Shown here one piece after another: positions 14,192 through 23,433 of a stretch of 36,187 nt of DNA. This DNA is from a bacterium (GTDB lineage Bacteria > DUMJ01), in contig JACIXS010000130.1 in the NCBI GenBank assembly GCA_014360335.1, positions 1-36,187 of the forward strand. Reading direction: 5' to 3'. The stretch's first letter is position 1; each line of letters begins with the position of its first letter. Both the position numbers and the translations under genes were made by a program. The notes under the pieces were generated by a model. The model did no database searches. It saw only the letters and a list, made by a program, of their open reading frames with translations, and was not told the DNA's origin.

Positions 14192-15974
14192 CGGAGCAAT
14201 AATATACTTTATCATATTTATTATATTAGCGGTTCTCTTCTGGAGGTCTATGTTCAACATAGGGTCTTCTCCGGTAGAGATAAGCTATTCTGACTTCCTC
14301 AACTATGTAAGGCAGGGAAGGGTTGCAGAAGTTACCATCGGAGAGACCATAAAAGGTAAGTTTTTAGATGGAGGAGAGTTTGTTACCTATAAGATTGAGG
14401 ACCCAAACCTTGTGCAGGAGTTGATGAAAGCTAATGTAAGATTTACAGGCGTTCCGCCTGCCCAACCTTCCTGGTGGCTTGGACTTGTCTCACCACTTAT
14501 AACGGTAATACTTATAGGTCTACTCTGGTATTTTATGTTCAGACAGGCTCAGGGCGCAAACAATCAAGCGATGTCTTTTGGGAAAAGTAGAGCAAGACTA
14601 GCTTCGGAGAGTAAAGTCAAGGTAACGTTTGCCGATGTAGCAGGTGTAGAGGAAGCCAAAGAGGAACTAAGAGAGGTTGTAGAATTCTTAAAAAATCCAA
14701 AGAAGTTCCAATCATTAGGAGCAAAGATACCTAAAGGGGTATTACTAGTTGGGCCTCCTGGGTCTGGTAAAACCTTATTAGCAAGAGCGGTGGCAGGAGA
14801 GGCAGGGGTTCCTTTCTTTAGTATAAGCGGTTCGGAGTTCGTCGAGATGTTTGTAGGTGTAGGAGCATCTAGGGTGAGGGACCTCTTCAATCAAGCCAAA
14901 AGGCATGCCCCTTGTATAGTCTTTATCGATGAGATAGATGCTGTAGGAAGACACAGAGGAGCTGGGCTAGGGGGAGGACACGACGAGAGAGAACAGACAT
15001 TGAACCAGCTTCTAGTTGAGATGGACGGCTTTGATGCAAATACCGGCATAATAGTTATAGCTGCCACTAATAGGCCAGATATACTTGACCCTGCACTTCT
15101 AAGACCTGGAAGAATAGATAGAAAAGTAGTAGTAGATAATCCAGATGTAGAAGGACGACTGGAGATACTAAAGATACACGCACGGGGAAAGCCACTAGCA
15201 GATGATGTAAATCTTCAGATAATAGCGCAAAGGACTCCTGGCTTTTCAGGGGCAGACCTAGCAAACCTTATGAATGAAGCGGCACTACTTGCAGCTAGAA
15301 GAAATAAAAACAAGATTACAATGCAAGAACTGGAAGAAGCTATAGATAAGGTTATTGCAGGGCCAGAAAGAAAAAGTAGGGTCTTATCTGAAAAAGAGAA
15401 AGAGTTGATTGCCTATCATGAGGTAGGTCATGCCCTAGTAACAAAGTTTCTACCAAATGCAGATAAGGTCCACAGAATTTCAATAATACCTAGAGGGATG
15501 GCTTTAGGATATACCTTACACCTCCCCACTGAGGATAAGCATATACTAACAAAGGAAGAACTGCTCGATAAGATAGTTACAGCTCTAGGAGGAAGGGCAG
15601 CAGAAGAGATCATATTCAATGAAAATACTACAGGGGCCCAGAATGACCTAGAAGTAGCGACGGAAATAGCTAGGAAGATGGTAACCGAATTTGGCATGAG
15701 CGAAGAACTAGGACCTTTAACCTTTGGTAAGAAGCAAGGTCAAGTTTTCCTAGGTAGAGACCTTATAGAGAGCAGAAACTACAGTGAACAGGTAGCTTTT
15801 ATGATAGATAAAGAGGTTAGAAAGATAGTAGAATCCTGCTACGAGAGAGCCAAGGAAATCCTATCAAATAATAAAGAGATTCTTATAAAGATTGCCAATA
15901 TACTTAAAGAGAAAGAAACTATAGAGGCAGAAGAGTTCGAAAAGCTTGTAGCAGAAAATCTTGCGGTAACTTAA
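14175..15974 (+). CDS. ftsH: ATP-dependent zinc metalloprotease FtsH
   Basis: A membrane-anchored AAA+ protease that extracts and degrades misfolded membrane proteins and short-lived regulators. From the start: a first membrane helix (about 9-24), an extracytoplasmic domain, a second helix (about 101-121), the AAA domain with Walker A GPPGSGKT (193-200) and Walker B IVFIDEID (248-255), the second region of homology ending [16 protein letters not shown], and the protease site HEVGH (415-419). The 599-residue length is normal. The TTG at 14175 is chosen because GGAGG at 14162-14166 sits 8 bases before it; a TTG five codons earlier overlaps that site. It overlaps hpt by 17 bases and ends the operon. 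Confidence 0.97.
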   Translation: MRRQFNGAIIYFIIFIILAVLFWRSMFNIGSSPVEISYSDFLNYVRQGRVAEVTIGETIKGKFLDGGEFVTYKIEDPNLVQELMKANVRFTGVPPAQPSWWLGLVSPLITVILIGLLWYFMFRQAQGANNQAMSFGKSRARLASESKVKVTFADVAGVEEAKEELREVVEFLKNPKKFQSLGAKIPKGVLLVGPPGSGKTLLARAVAGEAGVPFFSISGSEFVEMFVGVGASRVRDLFNQAKRHAPCIVFIDEIDAVGRHRGAGLGGGHDEREQTLNQLLVEMDGFDANTGIIVIAATNRPDILDPALLRPGRIDRKVVVDNPDVEGRLEILKIHARGKPLADDVNLQIIAQRTPGFSGADLANLMNEAALLAARRNKNKITMQELEEAIDKVIAGPERKSRVLSEKEKELIAYHEVGHALVTKFLPNADKVHRISIIPRGMALGYTLHLPTEDKHILTKEELLDKIVTALGGRAAEEIIFNENTTGAQNDLEVATEIARKMVTEFGMSEELGPLTFGKKQGQVFLGRDLIESRNYSEQVAFMIDKEVRKIVESCYERAKEILSNNKEILIKIANILKEKETIEAEEFEKLVAENLAVT

Positions 15975-16007
15975 AAAGCAAAAAGGGAAGGGACTCACCC
16001 CTTCCCT
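15973..16007 (-). terminator. Intrinsic terminator, strongest for leftward transcripts
   Basis: AGGGAAGGG (15984-15992) pairs perfectly with 15999-16007. On the minus strand the stem is followed by a T-rich tract (TTTTGCTTTTT), ideal for ending the sugar-metabolism operon; it probably also ends ftsH transcripts. A second small hairpin (16024-16041, ATACTC/GAGTAT) lies just inside. Confidence 0.8.
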
Positions 16008-16081
16008 CTATTATACTTAGGGTATACTCTCTAAGGAGTATCACCTCGTAGATTCAAACCTTAATTAATCCAAACAGACTT

Positions 16082-17188
16082 CTATATGATTGCTTCTCCT
16101 GTATTTGGATCAAACAGGTGCATCTTATCCATATCGAAGTATACTCTCCATTCTAGACCTGTCTGTGCCTTGGTTGCAGGGTCTACTGTAGCTACTATTA
16201 CATGTTCTCCTGTTGTCAAATACAGGTTAACCTCTGAACCTAGAGGTTCTGTTACATCTACAGTAGCCTTTATGGTCCACTCAGGCTTTGTATCTGCCTC
16301 TCTCATAAGCTCTGCATCATAGATGTCCTGAGGTCTTATACCGAAGATAACCTCTTTTGTAGCATAGGGTTCAACTAGCGAGTTGAGAGATTCAGGTACT
16401 TTCACCTCAAAGCTTCCTGCATTCAGCCAATAGCCACCATTCTTCTTCTCTAACACTGCATTTATAAAGTTCATTGCTGGGCTACCTATGAATCCTGCTA
16501 CAAAGAGATTTCTAGGCTTATTAAACAGGTTCAATGGTGTATCTATCTGCTGAATTACTCCATTGTTCATAACAACAATCTTATCACCCATCGTCATAGC
16601 TTCTACTTGGTCGTGGGTTACGTAGATTGTTGTAACTTGTAGTCTGTTATGAAGTCTCTTCAACTCTGCCCTTGTCTGAACCCTCAACTTAGCGTCTAGG
16701 TTAGACAATGGCTCGTCCATGAGGAAGACTTGAGGTGTTCTAACTATAGCCCTACCTAGTGCTACTCTCTGCCTCTGCCCACCTGACAGTTCCTTCGGCT
16801 TTCGCTTAAGAAGGTCTTGAATCCCAAGCATTTCTGCTACCTCTTTTACTTTCTGCTCGATCTCCTTCTTAGGAACCTTCCTAAGCTTAAGTCCAAACGC
16901 CATATTATCGAAGACTGTCATATGAGGATAGAGGGCGTAGTTCTGGAAGACCATAGCGATGTCTCTGTCCTTAGGGGCAACATCATTAACTAACCTATCC
17001 CCTATGTAGATATTACCTTCGGTTACCTCCTCAAGGCCAGCAATCATTCTTAAGGTAGTCGTCTTACCACAGCCTGAAGGACCTACCAGGATGCAGAACT
17101 CCTTGTCTTCGATGACAAGGTTTGCATCCTTCACCGCTTCTACGGTACCAAACCTCTTCGTCACATGTTCAAGTACTACTCGCGCCAT
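16082..17188 (-). CDS. Carbohydrate ABC transporter ATPase, MsmX/UgpC type
   Basis: The cytoplasmic ATPase that energises ABC importers of sugars, often one shared by several permeases. Walker A GPSGCGKTT (36-44), Q-loop FQNYALYPHM, signature LSGGQRQR (134-141), Walker B VFLMDE (154-159), DEPLSNLDAKLR and H-loop H192 are all intact. Residues 240-368 form the TOBE-type C-terminal domain characteristic of the MalK/UgpC/MsmX group. No permease or binding protein is adjacent, which fits a multi-task ATPase. Codons look somewhat richer in C than in neighbours, suggesting high expression. GAGGAGG lies about 12 bases before the ATG. It follows PGI/PMI by 59 bp and may be co-transcribed. Confidence 0.93.
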   Translation of the reverse strand: MARVVLEHVTKRFGTVEAVKDANLVIEDKEFCILVGPSGCGKTTTLRMIAGLEEVTEGNIYIGDRLVNDVAPKDRDIAMVFQNYALYPHMTVFDNMAFGLKLRKVPKKEIEQKVKEVAEMLGIQDLLKRKPKELSGGQRQRVALGRAIVRTPQVFLMDEPLSNLDAKLRVQTRAELKRLHNRLQVTTIYVTHDQVEAMTMGDKIVVMNNGVIQQIDTPLNLFNKPRNLFVAGFIGSPAMNFINAVLEKKNGGYWLNAGSFEVKVPESLNSLVEPYATKEVIFGIRPQDIYDAELMREADTKPEWTIKATVDVTEPLGSEVNLYLTTGEHVIVATVDPATKAQTGLEWRVYFDMDKMHLFDPNTGEAII

Positions 17189-17247
17189 ACTTTTTCAACG
17201 CCTCCTCTTTGTAAGTTTTTATTTATACCCTCATTAATAATATACCT

Positions 17248-18321
17248 CTATGTATGAACAAATGTTCTCCCCCTCTTTAGATACTCTTTAAGTCTCTCTA
17301 TACTATCAACAGGAGTTGGGTCTACTCCTCTCTTGATTGCTAAGTAGAATGAAACAAAATCCCCAATATATATAAGAGATAGGAATCTTTCTAATAGTGA
17401 CTCTCCTCTACTCCAAACATCTTCTATACCTGCAGATATAGAGGAGATAAATTCTTTCATATATTGAATTCTAAGTTTTATCCTCTCTATCTCTGACTTA
17501 TCTCTAAGAAATACAACAAATGTCTTCTTTAAAAACTCATCTCTACCTTCCCATCCCATAATCTCGTTATGATTCAATTCAGGAAAACTATTCCATATTG
17601 CAAATATCTTACTGTTTTCGTTAAGCTGACACTTCCATCTATAGGCAATAACACCAAAATATTCGTCAGGTGCGTATATAATTGGTAGATAACCATCTAT
17701 CTTATTGGCTAACCTTTTAGCTATATTAGACTCCTCTGGAATCTCTTCTTTCAATTCATTCTCTCTTATATCCTGCATCAAACTTACAGCTTTTTCTATA
17801 TCTTCATCGGTAATATTAATAAATCCTAACCTTGATAGGACGCTCAGAACAGGTATAAACGTGTAACCTAAGGCAGCTCTGGGTGGAAATCCTTTAGGTA
17901 TAGTAATAGAAGTAATACCTTTTTCCTTTGATATACACTCTATCTCTCCGCCAGAAGCCACTGTTATAACACCAGCGCCTCTCTCTAAACCCTCTTTACA
18001 GGCACTTATAGACTCTTCCGTATTTCCAGAATAGCTAACAACTATAAGTAAGGTATCTTTATTCACAAAGCCAGGGAGCATATAGTCTCTAACGATAGAA
18101 AATGGTATCTTGAGATCCCAATATCCAAGAGACTTTATAATATCTCCCCCTATCGCAGACCCACCCATACCTACAAGCACTATATTATTCCAGGACCTAG
18201 CTAGATGCGAAATGTCTACATTTTTCCCAACTTCCCAAGCAGATAGAATCTGTTCAGGAAGGTTATATATTTTCTGATACATACCAGAAGAGTCTTTTCC
18301 AGAGAAAATTTCCCTTTCCAC
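17248..18321 (-). CDS. Bifunctional phosphoglucose/phosphomannose isomerase
   Basis: Interconverts glucose 6-phosphate, mannose 6-phosphate and fructose 6-phosphate, the enzyme type first described in archaea and found in some thermophilic bacteria. It has the double SIS layout: GMGGSAIGGD (51-60), SYSGNTEES (96-104), ELNHNEIMGWEG in the second half and the C-terminal DPTPVDSIERLK with its conserved substrate-site residues. The GTG at 18321 is preferred because AAAGGAGA lies 7 bases before it; an ATG six codons upstream has no ribosome site. The protein is then 357 residues. It sits with a ROK kinase and an aldolase, so glucose/mannose entry into glycolysis is its likely role. Confidence 0.92.
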   Translation of the reverse strand: MEREIFSGKDSSGMYQKIYNLPEQILSAWEVGKNVDISHLARSWNNIVLVGMGGSAIGGDIIKSLGYWDLKIPFSIVRDYMLPGFVNKDTLLIVVSYSGNTEESISACKEGLERGAGVITVASGGEIECISKEKGITSITIPKGFPPRAALGYTFIPVLSVLSRLGFINITDEDIEKAVSLMQDIRENELKEEIPEESNIAKRLANKIDGYLPIIYAPDEYFGVIAYRWKCQLNENSKIFAIWNSFPELNHNEIMGWEGRDEFLKKTFVVFLRDKSEIERIKLRIQYMKEFISSISAGIEDVWSRGESLLERFLSLIYIGDFVSFYLAIKRGVDPTPVDSIERLKEYLKRGRTFVHT

Positions 18322-18345
18322 TTCAGATTCTCCTTTCATAAAAGT

Positions 18346-19338
18346 CTAACTAGCAGATATACCTTTTTCTAATTTTTCCATAACAAGGACACAGGCGCCT
18401 ATCATACCGGCAGAATCACCCAACTCAGCAGGTATAATCTCCACAACATCTCTAGAGCCAGGAAAACTCCTCGTCTTTACCATCTGTATAGCAGGAGGCA
18501 TAAGTATATCCCAAGACTTAGCGATCCCTCCACCTACAATTATACATTCAGGATTGAATACCGTGGTAAGAGTTACGAGCCCCAGCCCGAGATAATAGCT
18601 CGTTTCTCTAAAGACATCCAAAGCAACCTTATCTCCCATCTTTGCAGCCTTATATATTAAGGCTGGAGTTATTTTGGATATATCTCTATCTGCCAACTCA
18701 AATATCTTTGTCTCTAATCCACTCTTAATAGCTTTCTCTGCCCTAGCAACCATAGAAGGACCAGCAGCAAGCGCCTCAAAACAGCCATAGTTACCACAAT
18801 TACACTTTGGCCCATTACTATCTATCACCATATGTCCTATCTCTCCACCACCTCCGATGCTTCCACGGAATAACTCTCCATTAATAATAATCCCTGAGCC
18901 GATTCCAGTTCCAAGGGCAATGAATATCATATACTTCTTACCTTTTCCAGCTCCAAACCTTCTCTCTCCTAGAGCAGCAACACGAACGTCATTCTCTATA
19001 AAAACTGGAACATTAAACCGATTCTTTATTGGGCTAACCATATCAACATTATGCCACTTTAGATTTGGGGAAAATATATTGATTCCTTTGTCTACATCCA
19101 AGATACCAGGAGCACCTAATCCTACCCCTAGTATATCCTTCCCAGTAAGTCCTGCTTTCACTATAGCCATATCTATATATTCAACTATCTTATTCATTAC
19201 AGCATTGGGACCGTCTTCTACTGGGGTATCTGTATCTAATCTGGAAAGGACATTCCCCTCAAAATCCATAACTCCAACAGTAAAAGTTGTTCCACCTAAA
19301 TCTACTCCAACAACCTTTTTAGTCCTGTCTATATTCAT
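18346..19338 (-). CDS. ROK-family glucokinase
   Basis: ATP-dependent hexokinase of the ROK family, most likely glucokinase given its PGI/PMI neighbour. The ATP phosphate loop VGVDLGGTTFTVG opens the protein, the catalytic base is D117 in IENDVRVAALGE, ALGTGIGSG is the second phosphate motif, and the ROK zinc site is complete: H169 in GEIGHM with C179, C181 and C186 in CNCGNYGCFEA. There is no N-terminal DNA-binding helix-turn-helix, so it is an enzyme and not a ROK repressor. At 330 residues the length is standard. GGAAGGG precedes the ATG. It starts 3 bp after the aldolase stop. Mannose, fructose or allose as substrate cannot be excluded. Confidence 0.9.
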   Translation of the reverse strand: MNIDRTKKVVGVDLGGTTFTVGVMDFEGNVLSRLDTDTPVEDGPNAVMNKIVEYIDMAIVKAGLTGKDILGVGLGAPGILDVDKGINIFSPNLKWHNVDMVSPIKNRFNVPVFIENDVRVAALGERRFGAGKGKKYMIFIALGTGIGSGIIINGELFRGSIGGGGEIGHMVIDSNGPKCNCGNYGCFEALAAGPSMVARAEKAIKSGLETKIFELADRDISKITPALIYKAAKMGDKVALDVFRETSYYLGLGLVTLTTVFNPECIIVGGGIAKSWDILMPPAIQMVKTRSFPGSRDVVEIIPAELGDSAGMIGACVLVMEKLEKGISAS

Positions 19339-19341
19339 ACC

Positions 19342-20193
19342 CTATACCCTTCCTGCACTCCCTAATATGTCTATATTATTTAAGACTTCTCTCTTCACGT
19401 TTTCTATTCCTTCGGTTAGATAATCTCTAGGTTCTATAGTCCCATTATTCAATGCCCTCTTTATCCCATCTGCCATAGCCATTTTTAATTCAGTAGCAAT
19501 ATTAACCTTTTTTATCCCAAGCTGGATAGCCTTTCTTATATCCTCTTTAGGAACACCAGATGAGCCATGAAGGACTAGAGGGACATCAGGCAACTTAGAA
19601 TGTATCTCCTCTAAGCGCTGGAAATTTATCTTAGCGTTTTTCTTCTGCATTCCATGAGCGGTCCCTATCGCTATGGCAAGAGAGGTAACTCCAGTAAGTT
19701 CATAGAATTTCACCGCATCTTCCACTTCTGTATATATGGCTTCATCCTCTCTTACCTTTATATACTCTTCTACCCCACCAATCCTACCTATCTCCCCTTC
19801 TACAGGTATCCCCACTGCTTTAGCTATCTTGACTACTTCTCTTGTAGTAGCTACATTCTCATCAAAGGATAGATGAGAACCGTCATACATTATAGAGGTA
19901 AAGCCAGCCCTTATAGCCCCTACAATAGTCTCTAATTTCCTAGAATGGTCCAAATGAAATACAACGGGAATGTTTTCAGAGAACTTATCAGCAAATTTAA
20001 TAAGATGAGTCAAGTAATCAAAGCCTAAAAACTTTACTGTGCTTTCACTAGCCTGAATAATAACTGGAGAATTGGACTCTTTAGCAGCAAGGATAATCGC
20101 TACCAAAAATTCTCTATTGGAGATATTAAATGCCCCAATAGCATAATTGTTATTAAGAGCTTCTTTTAATAGTAAATCTGCAGTAACTAGCAA
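19342..20193 (-). CDS. fba: Class II fructose-bisphosphate (or tagatose-bisphosphate) aldolase
   Basis: Zinc-dependent aldolase that cleaves fructose 1,6-bisphosphate to dihydroxyacetone phosphate and glyceraldehyde 3-phosphate. Catalytic D82 and zinc ligand H83 lie in FHLDHSRK; zinc ligands H180 (GTAHG) and H209 (LHGSSG) and E134 follow in order, and KVNIATEL near 233-240 is a phosphate-binding motif. The 283-residue length fits the short GatY/Fba group, so tagatose bisphosphate is the alternative substrate. The usual HLDHG is HLDHS here. The TTG start is supported by AAAGGAG 8 bases before it. It is packed between the papain-fold/TPR gene and the ROK kinase. Confidence 0.88.
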   Translation of the reverse strand: MLVTADLLLKEALNNNYAIGAFNISNREFLVAIILAAKESNSPVIIQASESTVKFLGFDYLTHLIKFADKFSENIPVVFHLDHSRKLETIVGAIRAGFTSIMYDGSHLSFDENVATTREVVKIAKAVGIPVEGEIGRIGGVEEYIKVREDEAIYTEVEDAVKFYELTGVTSLAIAIGTAHGMQKKNAKINFQRLEEIHSKLPDVPLVLHGSSGVPKEDIRKAIQLGIKKVNIATELKMAMADGIKRALNNGTIEPRDYLTEGIENVKREVLNNIDILGSAGRV

Positions 20194-20208
20194 CTCTGTA
20201 ACTCCTTT

Positions 20209-21195
20209 CTATTTATAATTATCTAATAGATTTCTTATCTCTTTATCTTCTGGTTCTAAGACTAGATAACTATTCAGGACATCCCTTGCATCTTCTAACT
20301 TTCCTTGAGATGCAAGGAAATTAGCATAATCCTTTACTATCTCCTTATCACTAGGACTCAACGTATACCCTCTAGAGAAATACAGCTCTGCGGTCTTTAC
20401 CTCGCCTGATTTCCAGTATATGAGTCCAGCGGTATTGTATATGTATGGTAACTGATAATTAGGCAAGATCTTATCTATAACCTTTCTAGCACCTCCCAAA
20501 TCTCCAAGCTGTAAAAGGATGTAAGCGTAAGCATTCAATCCCATAGGATTGTCAGGATATATCTTTAGATACTTTTCTATCTCACTCTTGGCAGATTTCC
20601 AATCAGAATTAACTACATATCTCCTGGTGTTAGAGTAAAAGAGTAGAGCATTTTTGATTGTATTATTTTCTACTATACTTAATCTTTTATCTTTTGGAAG
20701 GATTACAACAGTAATACTAGGAGCTTCTCTCACCCATAGAGATTTAAATTTATCTTCATCTAGAGTATAGTTACTCCTAATAATGGGGTCATTAGTAACT
20801 AATCCCCTTTGGTCATCGAACCCTATAACTAATCTCCAATATAGATAATCATAGGGCTTTCTAAAAGACTGTCCAACTATAACCGGTATCTCTGAATAGT
20901 TTATGATATTCTTAATCTCTCTTATTTGAAGCTGTGTTATGTAAACTCTATAACCTTTACCTTCTAGATAAGATACTGCAGAAGATAAATCTTCCCAGCC
21001 TAGAGGAGCTACCCTATTTTTCAAATCTTCTATATTAAATTTTTCTCCATAGTATTCTAAGACCATAGAGATACAACTGACAAGTGGATAGCCTTCTATA
21101 TTATAGTAGGGAACAGAAACCAGAGAAAAAGAACTTGCTATTACCCAACTAGGTAATGAAAGAAACAATAATATTAAGGCTGATAATCTATACAA
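20209..21195 (-). CDS. Exported papain-fold (C39-like) domain with TPR repeats
   Basis: A 328-residue protein with an N-terminal signal or anchor (3-20), a C39-like domain (about 24-180) and three or four tetratricopeptide repeats (about 190-328). The C39 core is seen in YPLVSCISMVLEYYG, with C41 at the nucleophile position, and YWRLVIGFDDQ ... TNDP at the His/Asp strand. The residue expected to be catalytic His is Y119, and the Gln that normally forms the oxyanion hole five residues before Cys is Y36, so it is probably not a working protease. The TTG at 21195 has GAGG 7 bases before it and begins 4 bases after the rpsU stop; an ATG inside rpsU (21264) has no such support. TPRs suggest a binding or assembly role. 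Confidence 0.78.
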   Translation of the reverse strand: MYRLSALILLFLSLPSWVIASSFSLVSVPYYNIEGYPLVSCISMVLEYYGEKFNIEDLKNRVAPLGWEDLSSAVSYLEGKGYRVYITQLQIREIKNIINYSEIPVIVGQSFRKPYDYLYWRLVIGFDDQRGLVTNDPIIRSNYTLDEDKFKSLWVREAPSITVVILPKDKRLSIVENNTIKNALLFYSNTRRYVVNSDWKSAKSEIEKYLKIYPDNPMGLNAYAYILLQLGDLGGARKVIDKILPNYQLPYIYNTAGLIYWKSGEVKTAELYFSRGYTLSPSDKEIVKDYANFLASQGKLEDARDVLNSYLVLEPEDKEIRNLLDNYK

Positions 21196-21199
21196 AACT

Positions 21200-21367
21200 T
21201 TACCTCTTTCTCTTCCTAGAAGCCTCTCTCTTCCTCTTTTCGCTTGGTTTCTCGTAGTGTTCATGTCTACGGATCTCTGAAAGTATACCTGATTTCTGAA
21301 TCTCTCTTCTAAACCTCTTTAGAGCGCTCTCTATTGACTCATTTTCTTGAACCTGAACTTCAGGCAT
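21200..21367 (-). CDS. rpsU: 30S ribosomal protein S21
   Basis: A 55-residue basic protein of the 30S platform, helping mRNA binding near the anti-Shine-Dalgarno region. [18 protein letters not shown] and the basic tail [13 protein letters not shown] are the family hallmarks. The ATG at 21367 follows AAAGGAGGGG with a somewhat long spacer of about 10 bases; an in-frame ATG seven codons upstream overlaps the ribosome site. It is the first gene after a strong promoter and heads a run of sugar-metabolism genes, where in many bacteria it neighbours dnaG or yqeY instead. Confidence 0.95.
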   Translation of the reverse strand: MPEVQVQENESIESALKRFRREIQKSGILSEIRRHEHYEKPSEKRKREASRKRKR

Positions 21368-21414
21368 TACATTAGCCCCTCCTTTCAAATTTCATTTTAT
21401 TTTTTAATAATTGA

Positions 21415-21443
21415 ATTATAAACTCCTTATGCAAATTTTTCAA
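21415..21443 (-). promoter_or_regulatory. Promoter for rpsU and the sugar-metabolism genes
   Basis: On the minus strand TTGAAA (21438-21443), 17 bp, TATAAT (21415-21420). It begins only 6 bases after the atpD stop codon and separates the ATPase operon from the rpsU group, although read-through is possible because no terminator is seen between them. Confidence 0.7.
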
Positions 21444-21448
21444 TAGGA

Positions 21449-22069
21449 TTATCTTCCCCTAATAATATCCTTTATCCTCATAAGTCTAGTAATAGTCTCC
21501 AATTGTAGTTCCTCCAACTTCATTGAGATAAACCTTATTGCCGATTCCATCTGAGGGATAAGTTCATACTCTAAGGCATTAACCCTTCTTCTTGTGCTTT
21601 CTAGAGCAATTCCTAGATTTATAACTGAGACCTGCAGTTCCATAAGTCTTATAAGCTTATCTAGAGAATCTAGAAGCTGTTTATAGGCAGAATCTAGCTC
21701 GACAGAAACACCTAAGAAACCATAGAGTAAAGGACCTGGATATACTACTTCAAGCACTGGTATAGGGACATTAACTATGGATTTCCACCCTACATTTATC
21801 TCCATCTTACTTAGTGGTTCCACTAGCGTCCTATCGAACAAGAAGGGGTCCCCCAAGGCACTTGCCAGCTGAAAAGCCCTATTTACATCCTCTAGAGACT
21901 TTATAAGCTCTGTAAGGACTGACTCTAACTCATTTAAGTAACTTAGGAATTGTCTCATCAACTCTTCCTGTTTATCTTTTAGGAGCTTATGTCCTCTTCT
22001 AGCTACATTCAGACGCCTAGTTAATTTTAGAAGCTCCATCCTATTTGGACGGACTTTAATCTCTGGCAT
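21449..22069 (-). CDS. atpD: V-type ATPase subunit D (central stalk)
   Basis: The long coiled-coil rotor shaft that turns inside the A3B3 head. The 206-residue protein opens with [18 protein letters not shown] and continues [15 protein letters not shown], both typical of subunit D, and has long N- and C-terminal helices with a short hydrophobic hairpin between them (LLYGFLG region), as in other bacterial D subunits. The ATG overlaps the end of atpB by 14 bases. It is the last gene of the operon; the stop is followed directly by the rpsU promoter. Confidence 0.95.
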   Translation of the reverse strand: MPEIKVRPNRMELLKLTRRLNVARRGHKLLKDKQEELMRQFLSYLNELESVLTELIKSLEDVNRAFQLASALGDPFLFDRTLVEPLSKMEINVGWKSIVNVPIPVLEVVYPGPLLYGFLGVSVELDSAYKQLLDSLDKLIRLMELQVSVINLGIALESTRRRVNALEYELIPQMESAIRFISMKLEELQLETITRLMRIKDIIRGR

Positions 22070-23432
22070 CGAAATACACCTCTAAGTACTTATCTCTTAT
22101 ACGCTTTAGTTCTTCTCTAGGAAGTAACTTTAGCAATTGCCAAGCTATATTTAGTGAATCTTCTATAGACCTATCTTCATACTCTCCCTGTCTGACTAGC
22201 TTATCTTCAAACTGATTAGCAAATTCTATATATTTTCTATCAATATCAGTAAGGGCTCCCTCACCAAGTATTACTGCTAGTTCTTTAAGCTCCTGCCCTC
22301 TTGCGTAAGCAGCAAAGAGCTGATTTGATACATCAGCGTGGTCTTCCCTAGTCTTACCAGCACCTATCCCCTTATCTTTTAATCTAGATAGCGAAGGGAG
22401 AACATTTACCGGCGGATAAATTCCTCTTCTATGTAGACCTCTATCTAGAATAATCTGTCCTTCCGTTATATATCCTGTTAGATCTGGAATCGGATGTGTG
22501 ATATCGTCTTCGGGCATTGTAAGTATAGGCATCTGGGTTATAGAACCCCTCTTACCTCTAATTCTTCCTGCTCTCTCATAAATGCTAGCGAGGTCTGTAT
22601 ACAGATAACCTGGGTATCCTCTTCTGCCCGGAACCTCTTTTCTAGCAGCAGAAATTTCTCTTAATGCCTCACAATAATTAGTCATATCTGTAAGGATTAC
22701 CAATACATGCATATCCTTCTCAAAAGCCAAATATTCGGCTGCTGTAAGAGCCAATCTAGGGGTAGCTATCCTTTCAATAGCAGGGTCATTGGCTAAGTTT
22801 ATAAAGAGAACAGCTCTTTCAAGAGCTCCGGTACGCCTAAAATCATCTATGAAAAATTCTGCTTCCTCAAATGTTATACCCATAGCGGCGAATACTATAG
22901 CAAAACTCTCTTCAGCAGTTAATATCCTAGCCTGTCTAGCTATCTGAGCAGCTACTCTATTGTGTGGAAGCCCAGACGCTGAAAAGATTGGTAGCTTCTG
23001 ACCTCTTACTAGAGGATTCATAAGGTCTATAGATGAGATCCCTGTCTGTATAAACTCAGAAGGATAATCCCTGTTATAAGGATTTATCGGGTTTCCATTT
23101 ATGTCCAGCCTTGCATCTGGTATATACGGAGGGCTCCCATCAATAGGCCTTCCAAAACCACTCATTATCCTACCAAGCATATCTAAAGATACGCCTAACT
23201 CTATACCTCTACCTGTAAATCTAACCTTACTTCTTGCTAACTCTAAACCTGTAGCACCTTCAAAAAGCTGGACCAGAGCCTTATCCTCATTTATCTCTAG
23301 AACTCTTCCTCTTCTTATACTTCCATCAGGAAGTTCAACTTCAACCATCTCATCGTATTTTGCCCCTTCTACCCCTTCAACTAACATAAGAGGACCAGCT
23401 ATTTCTCTAATGGTAAGATATTCCTTTATCAT
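22056..23432 (-). CDS. atpB: V-type ATPase subunit B (non-catalytic)
   Basis: Alternates with A in the hexameric head and completes the nucleotide sites. The 458-residue chain begins [21 protein letters not shown], has the degenerate P-loop region [19 protein letters not shown] that replaces Walker A in V-type B subunits, followed by [15 protein letters not shown] and [15 protein letters not shown]. Complete length for the family, no missing segments. It starts one base after the atpA stop (TAG), so the two are translated in tandem at matching amounts. Confidence 0.97.
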   Translation of the reverse strand: MIKEYLTIREIAGPLMLVEGVEGAKYDEMVEVELPDGSIRRGRVLEINEDKALVQLFEGATGLELARSKVRFTGRGIELGVSLDMLGRIMSGFGRPIDGSPPYIPDARLDINGNPINPYNRDYPSEFIQTGISSIDLMNPLVRGQKLPIFSASGLPHNRVAAQIARQARILTAEESFAIVFAAMGITFEEAEFFIDDFRRTGALERAVLFINLANDPAIERIATPRLALTAAEYLAFEKDMHVLVILTDMTNYCEALREISAARKEVPGRRGYPGYLYTDLASIYERAGRIRGKRGSITQMPILTMPEDDITHPIPDLTGYITEGQIILDRGLHRRGIYPPVNVLPSLSRLKDKGIGAGKTREDHADVSNQLFAAYARGQELKELAVILGEGALTDIDRKYIEFANQFEDKLVRQGEYEDRSIEDSLNIAWQLLKLLPREELKRIRDKYLEVYFDARD

Positions 23433-23433
23433 T

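Noticed and set aside
18346-19338. ROK-type transcriptional repressor
   Set aside because: The protein begins directly with the ATP-binding loop and has no N-terminal helix-turn-helix, so it is a kinase.
18857-19423. A 188-codon frame opposite the ROK kinase and aldolase
   Set aside because: It lies antisense to two well-conserved genes, is rich in Pro/Ser/Thr as expected from reading their complement, and has no family motif.
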